A stretch of 64,000 nt of DNA from an uncultured Parabacteroides sp. (GTDB taxonomy: Bacteria; Bacteroidota; Bacteroidia; Bacteroidales; Tannerellaceae): NCBI GenBank assembly GCA_900552465.1, contig URZO01000013.1, positions 5,678 to 69,677 of the forward strand. The letters are read 5' to 3'. Every line of letters starts with the position of its first letter. The stretch's first letter is position 1. Of the stretch, positions 7,865 through 18,400 are shown piece after piece. The notes under the pieces were generated by a model. It was given only the letters and a program-made list of their open reading frames with translations, searched no databases and was not told the origin of the DNA. Made by a program: the position numbers and the translations under genes.

Positions 7865-10800
7865 ATGAATACACAACACATTATCAGAAACTTTATGTTT
7901 GCCGTAGCAGGAGGGCTGCTGTCCCTCGGCGCGACCGGTTGCAGGGACAACAAGGTTGAAACGGCAGACAACTTCGCGACTTTGGAAGCACAGTTCGCCG
8001 ACCCTTCGTCCGAATACCGTACGGCTCCCTTTATGGTCTGGAACGGGAAAGTCACGGAAGCCGAGATAGACCGCATGCTGAAAGAATTTAAAGAAGCCGG
8101 TTGCGGAGGGGCCTTCATCCATCCCCGCCCGGGACTGATCACCGAATATATGTCCGACGAATGGTATTCCCTTTTCCGCCATGCCGTAGACAAAGGGAAA
8201 GAGATGGGACTGGACATCTGGATCTATGACGAAAACTCCTACCCGAGCGGTTTTGCCGGCGGACATGTGCCGGAAGAAATGCCCGAATCATACAACCAGG
8301 GACAGGGACTTGTCCTGACGAAAGCGGACCTGCTGCCCGACAAAACGGACGAGTATTTCATCATCCTGAAAAAAGAAGGGGACAAATGGACCGACATCAC
8401 GCAGACGTTAGGTACATACAAAAAAGCAAAAGGAGAGTATTATCTCTACAAAAAGACTTATCTGGGCAAATCGGACTGGTACGGCGGTTACTCCTACGTA
8501 GACCTGCTTGTGCCCGGCGTTACCGAGAAGTTTATCGATGTCACGATGAAAGGATACGAGAAAACGATCAAAGAGGAATTCGGGAAATCTGTTTTCGGCG
8601 TCTTCTCCGATGAGCCTAATATCAGCAGTCCGGGCGGCCTGCGCTGGACTCCCGACCTGTTCGACGTATTCCAAAAACAATGGGGATACGACCTCCTCCC
8701 GCTCCTTCCGCTCCTCAACGAAGAGACAGGCAACTGGAAACAGGTGCGCCACAACTATATGGAAACGCTGTTGCAGCTATTCGTCGACCGCTGGTCCAAG
8801 CCCTGGCACAACTATTGCGAGGCCAATAACCTGAAATGGACAGGCCATTACTGGGAGCACGGCTGGCCGCAGATGAACGACGGCCCCGACAACATGGCGA
8901 TGTACGCCTGGCATCAGGTCCCGGCGATCGACATGCTTTTCAACCAGTTTGACGAAACCAGTCCGCAAGCACAGTTCGGAAATATCCGGGCCGTAAAGGA
9001 ATTACGCAGTGCCGCCAACCAGACGGGACGCTCGCGCACGCTCAGCGAAACCTACGGCGGCGGCGGATGGGACGAAACGTTCAAAGACTTCAAACGGCTG
9101 GGCGACTGGGAATATGTATTAGGCGTAAACTTCATGAACCAGCACCTGGCGCACATGACACTGACGGGAACGCGCAAGTATGACTATCCGCCCGTCTTCA
9201 CCTATCATTCCCCCTGGTGGTCGAACTACCGCGAGCTGAACGACTACTACGGGCGCCTCTCGCTGGTCATGAGCAAAGGCATCCAGAAGAACGATATCCT
9301 GATACTGGAACCCAACTCGACGCTGTGGAGCTACTACGCCCATGCCGGAAGTTCTCCGAAACTGATGGAGATAGGAACCGCATTCCAGGCGTTTATAACG
9401 ACTTTGGAAAAGAATCAGGTGGAATATGACCTCGGCTCCGAAAACATCATCAAAGACCAGGGAAAGGTCGAAAACGGCCGTTTCATCGTGGGTAAGGCAT
9501 CCTATTCGATACTCATCCTGCCACCAATGATGGAAACAGTGAACAAACCGACCTTTGACCTCCTTAGCCGGTTCGTCGAACAGGGAGGTAAAATCGTTGC
9601 CTTCTCCTCTCCCACCCGGATAGACGGAGCGATCGACAACGGACTGCCGGAACTGCTTTCCAAGGCAGCCGTCACCACACTTCCCGGATTGTCCCGGGAT
9701 GTGATCGGCAAGTATTTCTCTTCCGATCCGTTCCGGATCAGCTTCAATGGCGGTAACCTGTACCACCAGCGCCGCCTGTTTGCAGACGGGGAATTGCTTT
9801 TCCTTGTCAACTCTTCGATGGACGAAACTGTCAACGGAATGTTCTCGATACCGGGCAAAGCCGTTCTGGAAATGGATGCCTTAAGCGGTGAAATCTATAC
9901 ATATCCGTCTTCAAAAGAGGGGGACAAGCAAAACGTATCCTTTACGATTGAACCGGCGGGAAGCCTTCTGCTCTACTGTCCTTCCAAGCGTGCAGGGAAT
10001 TATCCGGCACGTCCTCAGAAAGCAGGAAACAGCCCGCTTACGGCAACCGGCCAGACCGTAGTCAGCTGCCTGAAAGACAATGCGCTGACAATCGACTTCT
10101 GCGACGTGACGGTAAAAGGGCAAACGCATAAGAAAGTGCACTTCTCGCAGGCCGCCGACATCGCTTTCAAGGCGCATGAGTTTGCGAACGGCAATCCCTG
10201 GAACACCTCCGTCCAATACAAACGGAATATTCTGGACCGCGACAACTTCAAGGATGGCGGTTTTACGGCTTCCTATCATTTCACGGTAAACGATGCATTC
10301 GACTATTCCGGAATGAAGCTCGTGGCCGAACGTCCCGAACTGTTCACCGTCAAAGTAAACGGCAGCAGCGTCAAAGCCATTCCGGGCGAATGGTGGCTGG
10401 ACCGTTCCTTCGGTGTCTATCCGATCGGCGAGTTAGTGAAGAAAGGCAACAATACGGTCGAACTCAGCATCAGCCCGATGAGCATCTTTGCGGAGATAGA
10501 ACCTGTCTACATCACCGGAAACTTCTCGGTAGTACCCGAAAAAGAGGGATGGAGCATCAGTACCCCGCAAACATCTTTCACATTAGGCAGCTGGAAGGAA
10601 CAGCAACAGCCGTTCTACTCCTGGGATATGAGCTATAGCAAGAACTATACCGTAAACAACCTCACAGGGCGGTATGCCGTCAAACTGAACAAGTGGAGCG
10701 GCACGGTAGCCGAAGTATATGTCAACGGACAAAAGGCCGGTATCATCGCTTTCGACCCCTGGCAGTTGGATGTTACGCCCTATCTGAAAGAGGGAGACAA

Positions 10801-10978
10801 CAACATCGACGTGCATGTGATCGGCAGCCTGAAGAACCTGTTAGGCCCGCATTACAAGAATCCGGCTCCCGGCTTAGCTTCGCCCTGGCACTGGAAAAAC
10901 GTAAATAAACCGATACCCGGAAACGAATATCAGATGATGGACTACGGGTTGAAGGAAGATTTCGAATTAATACATTAA
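7865..10978 (+). CDS. GH106-like glycoside hydrolase lipoprotein, probable alpha-L-rhamnosidase
   Basis: A 1037-residue envelope enzyme. The N-terminus is a lipoprotein signal (GATGC, Cys26). A TIM-barrel catalytic region follows, beginning near residue 58 (PFMVWNGKVTEAEIDRML, then AGCGGAFIHPRPGL and IWIYDENSYPSGFAGG). Glu residues in GVFSDEPN and LSETYGGGGWD are candidates for the catalytic acids. A C-terminal region from about residue 740 has beta-sandwich, sugar-binding character (VKLNKWSGTVAEVYVNGQKAG). It belongs to the broad group that includes GH106 rhamnosidases but differs clearly from the more typical GH106 protein encoded at 15459-18713. Rhamnosidase activity is therefore an inference. 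It is followed after 13 bases by the GH78 gene. Confidence 0.75.
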   Translation: MNTQHIIRNFMFAVAGGLLSLGATGCRDNKVETADNFATLEAQFADPSSEYRTAPFMVWNGKVTEAEIDRMLKEFKEAGCGGAFIHPRPGLITEYMSDEWYSLFRHAVDKGKEMGLDIWIYDENSYPSGFAGGHVPEEMPESYNQGQGLVLTKADLLPDKTDEYFIILKKEGDKWTDITQTLGTYKKAKGEYYLYKKTYLGKSDWYGGYSYVDLLVPGVTEKFIDVTMKGYEKTIKEEFGKSVFGVFSDEPNISSPGGLRWTPDLFDVFQKQWGYDLLPLLPLLNEETGNWKQVRHNYMETLLQLFVDRWSKPWHNYCEANNLKWTGHYWEHGWPQMNDGPDNMAMYAWHQVPAIDMLFNQFDETSPQAQFGNIRAVKELRSAANQTGRSRTLSETYGGGGWDETFKDFKRLGDWEYVLGVNFMNQHLAHMTLTGTRKYDYPPVFTYHSPWWSNYRELNDYYGRLSLVMSKGIQKNDILILEPNSTLWSYYAHAGSSPKLMEIGTAFQAFITTLEKNQVEYDLGSENIIKDQGKVENGRFIVGKASYSILILPPMMETVNKPTFDLLSRFVEQGGKIVAFSSPTRIDGAIDNGLPELLSKAAVTTLPGLSRDVIGKYFSSDPFRISFNGGNLYHQRRLFADGELLFLVNSSMDETVNGMFSIPGKAVLEMDALSGEIYTYPSSKEGDKQNVSFTIEPAGSLLLYCPSKRAGNYPARPQKAGNSPLTATGQTVVSCLKDNALTIDFCDVTVKGQTHKKVHFSQAADIAFKAHEFANGNPWNTSVQYKRNILDRDNFKDGGFTASYHFTVNDAFDYSGMKLVAERPELFTVKVNGSSVKAIPGEWWLDRSFGVYPIGELVKKGNNTVELSISPMSIFAEIEPVYITGNFSVVPEKEGWSISTPQTSFTLGSWKEQQQPFYSWDMSYSKNYTVNNLTGRYAVKLNKWSGTVAEVYVNGQKAGIIAFDPWQLDVTPYLKEGDNNIDVHVIGSLKNLLGPHYKNPAPGLASPWHWKNVNKPIPGNEYQMMDYGLKEDFELIH

Positions 10979-10991
10979 CAAAGTCAGTACC

Positions 10992-13784
10992 ATGAAAACG
11001 AAACCATTTAGCATCTGTATCCTGTTCATCCTCTTTCCCGTCCTTTTACAGGCGGCGGGCACACATTCCGTGTACAACCTGCGGTGCGAACATGAGGAAG
11101 AACCTTTAGGAATCGAAACGCCTCAGCCCCGCTTCAGCTGGCAGATACAGGCGCAAGAACGTAACTTCGAGCAATCAGCCTGGCAGATACTCGTAGCCGA
11201 CTCGCCGGAAAAGCTGCAAGCTGGTGACGGGAATATCTGGGACAGCGGGAAAAACAACTCCTCATCCTCCGTTCTTGTCCCCTTCGACGGGAAGGAACTG
11301 AAAGCCGGACAAGTATACTACTGGAAAGTAAAAAGCTGGGATAAAGAAGGAAATCCCTCGCCCTGGAGCCTGATCCACCGGTTCGGCATGGGACTTCTTT
11401 CGGAGAAAGACTGGAACAATGCTAAATGGATCGCATGGGAAAAAGACAAGAAAGATGAAATAATCACGACCGGATTGCACGGCCTGACCAACGTGGACCG
11501 CGCCCTGAAAGGGAAAAAGACCGGCATGTACCGGCTGCCCCAGTTCCGGAAAGAGTTTGCAGTTCAAAAACCGGTGAAGCGGGCGGTCGCATACGTTTCC
11601 GGACTCGGACATTTCGATATGTTCCTCAACGGGGATAAGGTCGGCAACAATTTCCTCGATCCGGGATGGACGAAGTATGACAAATGCGCCCTGTATGTCT
11701 CCTTCGATATTACCGGGCAGTTGCAGCAGGGACAGAATGCAGTCGGCGTCATGCTCGGGAACGGCTTTTTCAACATCCCGCGTGAACGCTATTTCAAACT
11801 GCTCGCCTCTTACGGCGCGCCCCGCCTGCTTATGAAGATACAAATAGACTATGCGGACGGCAGCACGCAGACTGTCGTAACCGGTACGGACTGGAAAGCG
11901 ACGGAAAGCCCCGTCACCTACAGCAGCATTTACGGCGGCGAAGACTACGACGCCAACAAGGAACAGGCCGGCTGGATGCAACCCGGTTTCGACGACCGTT
12001 CCTGGGATAAGGCCTTAGACACGGGCTGGAAAACGCGGCTTCTCTCCCAACGCTCCGCACCGCTGACCGTACGTGACCGGATTCCGACCGTCCGCCTTTT
12101 CAAGAACCGGCAGGGACAGTGGGTATATGATTTAGGACAGAACTTCTCCGGTATCGTGCATCTCTCCCTGAACGCCCGGACGGCGCAACCGGTCAAACTC
12201 TATCCCGCCGAACTGTTGAACCCGGACAGCACCGTCAACCAAAGTGCGAGCGGCGCCCCGTTCTGGTTCGGCTACACCCCGAAAGGGAACGGCGCGGAAA
12301 GCTGGCAACCCCGGTTCACCTACTACGGCTTCCGCTACGTGCAGGTGGAAGGGGCCGTCCCAGCCGGACAACCTAATCCGGACGGACTGCCTGAAATCAC
12401 AGAGATTACGGGCCTCCATACCTGCAACTCGGCGGAAAACGCCGGTAGTTTCCATTGCTCGAAACCTCTGTTCAACCAGACGTACGAACTGATCGACTGG
12501 GCGATCCGCAGCAATATGGCAAGCGTGTTAACCGACTGTCCGCACCGCGAGAAGTTAGGCTGGTTGGAAGAGGCGCATCTGATGCAATATTCCGTACAAT
12601 ACCGCTACAACCTGGCACGCCTGTATGAAAAGACATTCAACGATATGCGCTCCACGCAGGCCGCCAATGGCATGATACCGACTATCGCCCCCGAACTGGT
12701 CGAGTTTGAAGGCGGTTTCAAGGACACGCCGGAATGGGGAAGCACGTTCATCATCAGCCCCTGGTATATCTACCAATGGTACGGCGATACGCGCCTGATC
12801 GAGACCTATTATCCGGATATGCAGCGGTACATCGACTACCTGTCTTCAAAAGCCGATGACCATATTATCGCCTACGGCCTGGGAGACTGGTTCGACATCG
12901 GTCCCAAAAGCCCGGGAGAGGCACAACTGACTTCAAACGGCGTCACGGCCACCGCCATTTACTATTACGACGTCACGCTGATGGAAAAGATGGCCAATCT
13001 TTTAGGCAAGCCGGAAGACGCCCGCCAATACAGCGAGCTGACCGCCCGGATCAAACAAGCCTTCAACCGGACCTTCTGGAACCCGTCCACCCGCAAGTAC
13101 GATCGCGACAGCCAGGCGGCAAACGCCGTTGCCCTCTATATGGGGCTGACCACTCCGGAAAACAGGCAACAAGTGTTCGATAACCTGATCGCCGATATAC
13201 GCAACCGGAACAATGCGCTGACGGCCGGCGACGTAGGCTACCGCTACGTGCTGCGTGCCCTCGAAGCAGGCGGTGCGTCGGATGTGATCTACGACATGAA
13301 CTGCAAATACGACACGCCGGGATACGGCTGGCAACTGGCGCACGGGGCGACCGCCCTCACCGAATCGTGGCAGGCATACGGGTTTATCTCCAACAACCAC
13401 TTTATGTTAGGACACCTGATGGAATGGTTGTTCAGCGGGCTGGGCGGCATCCGCCAGCAGGAGGACTCGTTCGGATTCAAGCATATCGTCATCAAGCCCG
13501 AACCGGTCGGCGATGTCCGCGAAGCAAACGCTTCCTACGAGTCGCCCTACGGACGGATCGTCTCGGACTGGAAAGACAACGAAAAAGAGTTTACGATCCG
13601 GGTGGAAGTACCTGCAAACAGCCGGGCATCCGTCTATCTCCCGTCCGCCGACGCCGGGCAGATAACGGAAAGCGGCATCCGCCTGCAGGATATTCCCGGT
13701 ATCGAGTACCGGAAAGAGGGGGATAAATATACCGTGATAACGGTCGGTTCCGGGATTTATACTTATCATATAAAGAAACCATAA
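10992..13784 (+). CDS. GH78 family alpha-L-rhamnosidase
   Basis: A 930-residue exported enzyme that releases terminal alpha-L-rhamnose from glycosides. A signal peptide covers residues 1 to about 20 (FPVLLQAAG). Then come an N-terminal fibronectin-like domain (VYNLRCEHEEEPLGIETPQPRFSWQ), the rhamnosidase N-domain beta-sandwich (FDMFLNGDKVG, GEDYDANKE), and an (alpha/alpha)6 barrel with the family stretch LTDCPHREKLGWLEEAHL. The motif PGYGWQLAHGATALTESW contains the Glu expected to be the general base. A C-terminal beta domain closes the protein. The length is usual for bacterial GH78. It is encoded 13 bases after the GH106-like gene and 15 bases before the isomerase-family gene, so the three are very probably one transcript. 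Confidence 0.94.
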   Translation: MKTKPFSICILFILFPVLLQAAGTHSVYNLRCEHEEEPLGIETPQPRFSWQIQAQERNFEQSAWQILVADSPEKLQAGDGNIWDSGKNNSSSSVLVPFDGKELKAGQVYYWKVKSWDKEGNPSPWSLIHRFGMGLLSEKDWNNAKWIAWEKDKKDEIITTGLHGLTNVDRALKGKKTGMYRLPQFRKEFAVQKPVKRAVAYVSGLGHFDMFLNGDKVGNNFLDPGWTKYDKCALYVSFDITGQLQQGQNAVGVMLGNGFFNIPRERYFKLLASYGAPRLLMKIQIDYADGSTQTVVTGTDWKATESPVTYSSIYGGEDYDANKEQAGWMQPGFDDRSWDKALDTGWKTRLLSQRSAPLTVRDRIPTVRLFKNRQGQWVYDLGQNFSGIVHLSLNARTAQPVKLYPAELLNPDSTVNQSASGAPFWFGYTPKGNGAESWQPRFTYYGFRYVQVEGAVPAGQPNPDGLPEITEITGLHTCNSAENAGSFHCSKPLFNQTYELIDWAIRSNMASVLTDCPHREKLGWLEEAHLMQYSVQYRYNLARLYEKTFNDMRSTQAANGMIPTIAPELVEFEGGFKDTPEWGSTFIISPWYIYQWYGDTRLIETYYPDMQRYIDYLSSKADDHIIAYGLGDWFDIGPKSPGEAQLTSNGVTATAIYYYDVTLMEKMANLLGKPEDARQYSELTARIKQAFNRTFWNPSTRKYDRDSQAANAVALYMGLTTPENRQQVFDNLIADIRNRNNALTAGDVGYRYVLRALEAGGASDVIYDMNCKYDTPGYGWQLAHGATALTESWQAYGFISNNHFMLGHLMEWLFSGLGGIRQQEDSFGFKHIVIKPEPVGDVREANASYESPYGRIVSDWKDNEKEFTIRVEVPANSRASVYLPSADAGQITESGIRLQDIPGIEYRKEGDKYTVITVGSGIYTYHIKKP

Positions 13785-13799
13785 CGATATAGGCAGAAC

Positions 13800-15230
13800 A
13801 TGATAAACACAGCAGAAAAGAAAGTAAAAGCAGGTTTAATCGGAGTCGGACTGTGCACCTATTGGGATCAGTTCGAGGGGCTGCTCCCCCGGTTAACGGG
13901 TTACCAACAAGAGATCGGCAACCGGATATCGGACCTGCAGGCCGTCGTCGTCGACGGCGGCATGGTGGACACGCCCGAAAAGGCGATCCGTGCGGCAGAA
14001 GAACTGAAAAGCGAAGAGATCGAAATCCTCTTTATCTTCATCTCCACGTATGCCCTTTCATCGACGGTCCTTCCCATAGCCCAGCGCATCAAAACGCCGG
14101 TTATCCTCTTAAACCTCCAACCCGTAGCGGCGATAGACTACGACTATATCAACGGATTGGGTGACCGGGGGAAAATGACCGGCGAATGGCTGGCGCATTG
14201 CCAGGCCTGCTCCACCCCGGAGTTTGCCTGCGTGTTCAACCGGGCGGGCCTCAAATATGATATCATAACGGGATACCTCCGGGAACCGGCAGTCTGGAAA
14301 GAAATAGAGAACTGGATCGATGCCGCCCGGGCCGTACGGGGAATGCGCAACAACCGGATGGGAATCCTCGGACACTATTACGGCGGAATGCTGGACGTCT
14401 ACACCGACACCACTCTCCAATCGACTACCTTCGGCACCCATATCGAACTGTTGGAGATGTGCGAACTGAAGGCTTATCGCGATCAGGTGACCGAAGAAGA
14501 GCTAAAGGCAAAACGGCAGGAATTCCGTACGATGTTCGAAGTCGATCCCAACTGCGAAGAGTATGAACTGGACCGTGCCGCCCGGACATCGGTCGCCCTC
14601 GACAAGTTAGTCGAAGCGCACCGCCTCGGTTCGATGGCTTATTACTACGAAGGTTGGCAGGGCAATGATTACGAGCATATCGTCACGTCGGTCATTGCCG
14701 GAAACACGCTGCTCACAGGGCGCGGCATCCCTGTTGCCGGCGAATGCGAAGTAAAGAACGTACAAGCGATGAAAATAATGTCCCTTTTAGGAGCCGGCGG
14801 TTCTTTCTCCGAACCGTATGCGATGGACTTTAACGATGATGTCGTCTTGTGGGGACACGACGGTCCCGCCCATTTTGCCATCGCGGAAGGAAAAGTAAGC
14901 CTCGTCCCCTTGCCCATCTATCATGGCAAGCCGGGCAAAGGTTTGTCTATCCAGATGCGGGTCAAACAGGGTCCCGTCACCTTCCTTTCCGTATGCGAAG
15001 GGAAAGAGGGCGTTTTCCTCCTCGCAGCCGAAGGAGAATCGGTCGACGGCCCTACCCTGCAAATAGGAAACACCAACAGCCGCTACCGCTTCAGTTGCGG
15101 GGCACGCGCCTTTATGGACAACTGGAGCAAAGCCGGCCCCTCCCACCATTGTGCCATCGGCATCGGACACATAGCCGACAAGCTGACAAAAATTGCTTTC
15201 CTGTTAGATATTCCGATCGTACGGATTTAA
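13800..15230 (+). CDS. L-fucose/L-arabinose isomerase-family protein
   Basis: A 476-residue cytoplasmic protein of the arabinose/fucose isomerase fold. The N-terminal Rossmann-like part ([20 protein letters not shown]) has no signal peptide. The C-terminal half has candidate metal and sugar ligands: Glu in VAGECEVKN, His in [10 protein letters not shown] and His in [13 protein letters not shown]. Proteins of this kind interconvert aldose and ketose sugars. Being in one operon with two rhamnosidases, it may process rhamnose or a companion sugar released with it. It is not a RhaA-type rhamnose isomerase, so the exact substrate is open. It is the last gene of the rhamnoside operon and converges on the GH106 gene across a palindromic repeat array. 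Confidence 0.8.
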   Translation: MINTAEKKVKAGLIGVGLCTYWDQFEGLLPRLTGYQQEIGNRISDLQAVVVDGGMVDTPEKAIRAAEELKSEEIEILFIFISTYALSSTVLPIAQRIKTPVILLNLQPVAAIDYDYINGLGDRGKMTGEWLAHCQACSTPEFACVFNRAGLKYDIITGYLREPAVWKEIENWIDAARAVRGMRNNRMGILGHYYGGMLDVYTDTTLQSTTFGTHIELLEMCELKAYRDQVTEEELKAKRQEFRTMFEVDPNCEEYELDRAARTSVALDKLVEAHRLGSMAYYYEGWQGNDYEHIVTSVIAGNTLLTGRGIPVAGECEVKNVQAMKIMSLLGAGGSFSEPYAMDFNDDVVLWGHDGPAHFAIAEGKVSLVPLPIYHGKPGKGLSIQMRVKQGPVTFLSVCEGKEGVFLLAAEGESVDGPTLQIGNTNSRYRFSCGARAFMDNWSKAGPSHHCAIGIGHIADKLTKIAFLLDIPIVRI

Positions 15231-15247
15231 AAACTTGTTTTTACGGT

Positions 15248-15452
15248 TAGAAACGCTGTTTCTTGTTACAAAATCGAATTTTTGCGATCAGCGGAGCCTC
15301 CTCCGGCTACAAAAATTCCATTTTGACCCAAGAAACAGCATTTCTGATTATAAAAATATCATTTTGCAACAAGAAACAACGTTTCTCACACCAAAAATCA
15401 TATTTTGTAAGAAGAAACAATGTTTCTTGGATTAAAAATGACAAAATGATAC
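15248..15452. repeat. Five-unit palindromic tandem array, 41-bp period, AT-rich type
   Basis: Units begin at 15248, 15289, 15330, 15371 and 15412, exactly 41 bp apart. Each typical unit has a palindrome AGAAACnnnGTTTCT, a few spacer bases and a second near-palindrome AAAAATnnnATTTTG. The second unit instead carries a GC-rich palindrome (GCGGAG...CTCCGGC) at the position of the first. The array fills the gap between the ends of two converging genes. Because 41 is not a multiple of 3 and no frame is kept, it is not coding. It may act as a two-way transcription barrier. Confidence 0.85.
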
Positions 15453-15458
15453 ATTCCC

Positions 15459-18400
15459 TTACTGTTCTATCTTCAGAGAGACGGGCCCCAACAAGCCACT
15501 GTCTCTTAAAGGAGCATCTTTTTCCGGCCATTTCAAGACCCAGGTCTTTCGTTCGGCTTCCGGACGGTTTACGTCGTAGACAAGACGGTTGAACCAGGTA
15601 TTCGTAACTTTCACGACCAATGTATTTTTCCCTTTCTTCAGATAAGAGGTAACATCCATTTCGTAAGGCATAGTCCAGGCAACGCCTACCTTTTGTCCGT
15701 TCAGATAGACTTCGGCAATCCGCTGTACATCGCCTAAGTCGAGCCGGTAGGTCCGGTTCTTATCTATTTTTTTGACTTCAAACTGAGTGGAATAGGTGGC
15801 CGTACCGGAGAAGGCTTTCCCTTCCGCCGGAATGTCCAGGTCTTTCCAGGATTTCAATACGGGAAGGGAGATGGAAGCCGGCGTTCCCCAGCCCTCCGGA
15901 AAACGGAGTTCCCAAGGACTATTTAAAGGCAAAGTGGATACAAGCTGCCGTTCCCGAAGCTCCTGTACCGGACTGCCGGGCGCATTGAAAACGATAAAAC
16001 AAGAGCCGGACTGAGGCAAATCTAATTGAACCTGTGTCCTGCCGTCGACCGACCGGACAGGGGTATCATTCATTTCACCGTTTACCGGATTCCACAACTG
16101 GACGTTCCCGCTTACACGGAAATCCAATGTGCCTTTAAAGCCTTTCCCCTTCGGCGCACAGACGTAATACCAATCCGTATCGCCTGCCCGGCGGTGCGAC
16201 CACAAAGCGTCGGTCTGTCTGACATCCGGCTGAAGATTCAGCGCTGCCAGGCTCTTGTCGAGCGGCATGCCCGAAACGATCCGGCCTTTTCCGATTGTAT
16301 GGATGCCGGGAGCAGTCCAGATCCGGCGGACGGCTTTATCCAACCGGTCGGAAGCCTCTTTGCCACCCATCAGGGTAGCCAATCCGGAAGGAGCGTCACC
16401 GATGACAGTCGCTCCGGCGTCGATCAGGGCATACAGTTTTTCCACCGTTTCAGGCAACATACGGGTCGTCTCGGGCAACCACAAAACACTGTAGTTGATT
16501 CCCTCCGGCGTAACGATACGTCCGTCCCGGACAGACAAGCGGTTCAACAGGGCATCCGTATTGCAGTAATCATATTTGAAACCTGCCGGAAAAGGAAACT
16601 CCTGGTTCGGTTTATGGTCTATTTCATCTCCCAGATACCACAGGACATCGGAAACCGGTTTTCCCCGCTCCAGCAAATAACCGCATCTTGCCAGATAAGT
16701 AGTAAAGTCAGGCATATATTTCCACCAGGTCTGCCCGCGCAGGAAAGGCGTACCGATACCGGCCCCCGAAAACGAAGTACCGGGAGGCAGGAAGCCGACC
16801 TGCGGGTTGTGCGTATAGGTATGGAAGATCAGGTGCGTCACCCCCTCTATGCTATTTACGTTCGCCACTTCCTTCAACATCGGGAACGATTCGTCCCAGG
16901 TATGGCTGAAAGAGGTAAAGGCCTCGGCTGCCACACGCGGTTTGCCGTAGATACGGGCGGCGGAAGTGGCGGGTTTAATCGGCTTAAAGTTCAGCGAACC
17001 GACATAGTTTTCGGTCATCGGTTGCCAGAATTCACACATGGGGACATCCGCATATTTATAATATTCGAGGATATCTGCCGGGAATACATCTCCGGCCGCC
17101 GTCTCATACGAAATGGACATACCCTGCTCTTTAGCCCTGTTGGCCATATTGCCAAAGAAATTATCCACAAACAGGCCGTTGATTACCTGTCTCCAGTCGT
17201 TCAGGAAGCGGGTGGTCGTCTCCGGATCGTCGACCACATAGCCGAAAAGGGCCGGCAGCCATTTCCGCAGCGGGTAACGGGTTCTCTTCTCAAACTCCTC
17301 CTCCATACGGGCGGTCCAGGTTTGCGTCCTGCATTCCCAGCTATCGAAAAGGACACCTTTCAGCAGACCGCCGGCCAACGGACCGTTGGAGAGCCTTCCC
17401 AGGTATCCGTCAAACTGTGCGTTGGAACCATCCAAAGAGAACTTGTCGCATTCCCAGCCGGTTCCTTCCGCCGGTGCAGGGCCGTTCTTCATTCCCGTAT
17501 TGACATGTCCCACCCGCAGGATCGTCCACTTACCGGCAGGCGCTTCCCATTCCAAAAGACCGTCGGCATTCATCTTGCCAGTGAGGTCATAGATTTGATC
17601 CGTATGCAGGTAAGCGTCATCGGCATAGCGGATGGCATCTCCTTTCCGTTCCATCGTGCGTAATGTCCACGCCGCTTCCGACTCCCAGTTATTCTTGCGG
17701 GCTGCTGAAAACAGGCGTAAGGATTGCAATGCCATATCGTGTTTATTTACAATGCTGATGCGGTATTTCTTCGCCCCCTTTACTTCCTTGCACGAGAGCG
17801 AAATCGTCCGGTCGTCCTGCCAGTTGCTTTGCGGCATTTCGGTATTCAGGACCTCGACGCTCCCTCCTTCCGGCATGACAGCTTCCATTTTCAGGCTGAC
17901 TCCCGGCTCGAAACACCAGCTATGGTTCATTTGTCGGACGGAAGACAATTCGATTGTCCGGACAACAGTCTCCTCCGGATAGGCTATTTCCAGCCAGTAA
18001 GGGCCATTGGCGGCGGGAGACAGGTTCAACGGCTTCTCAGCCTTTCCCTGCAAATAATCCGTCCAGTTGCATTCCACATTGCTGGTGATCCCGTCCGCCT
18101 GTAACGGTTCGCCCGTATCGCCATCCGGAGTCGGGAAAGCGAGGACAACCACATCCCGGTAGTCCCGCCAGTCTTCCCCGCTCGGTTGTGGTATGGGGAG
18201 TTGCTTATGTAAAGCGCCTGCCGTCACGTCCGTCCGGCTCCAAACCAGATGGCGCATGGCATTTTCCGGCTTAATCCAAGGACCGCCTGCCATTGCCCAT
18301 CCCGGACAACCCTGCATCGTAAACCGCAATCCCAACCGTCTGCACTCCTCGGCTGTATGCTTAACCGCATGATCCCACAAAGGACTCAGGCAGGCAATCT

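Noticed and set aside
15235..15435. Short frames across the AT-rich palindromic array
   Set aside because: The repeat period of 41 is not a multiple of 3 and the translation follows the repeats only by chance. No start signal is seen.
16026..17663. Long plus-strand frame of about 545 codons opposite the GH106 gene
   Set aside because: The minus-strand GH106 protein is clearly real. The opposite frame is open only because of codon bias in high-GC codons.
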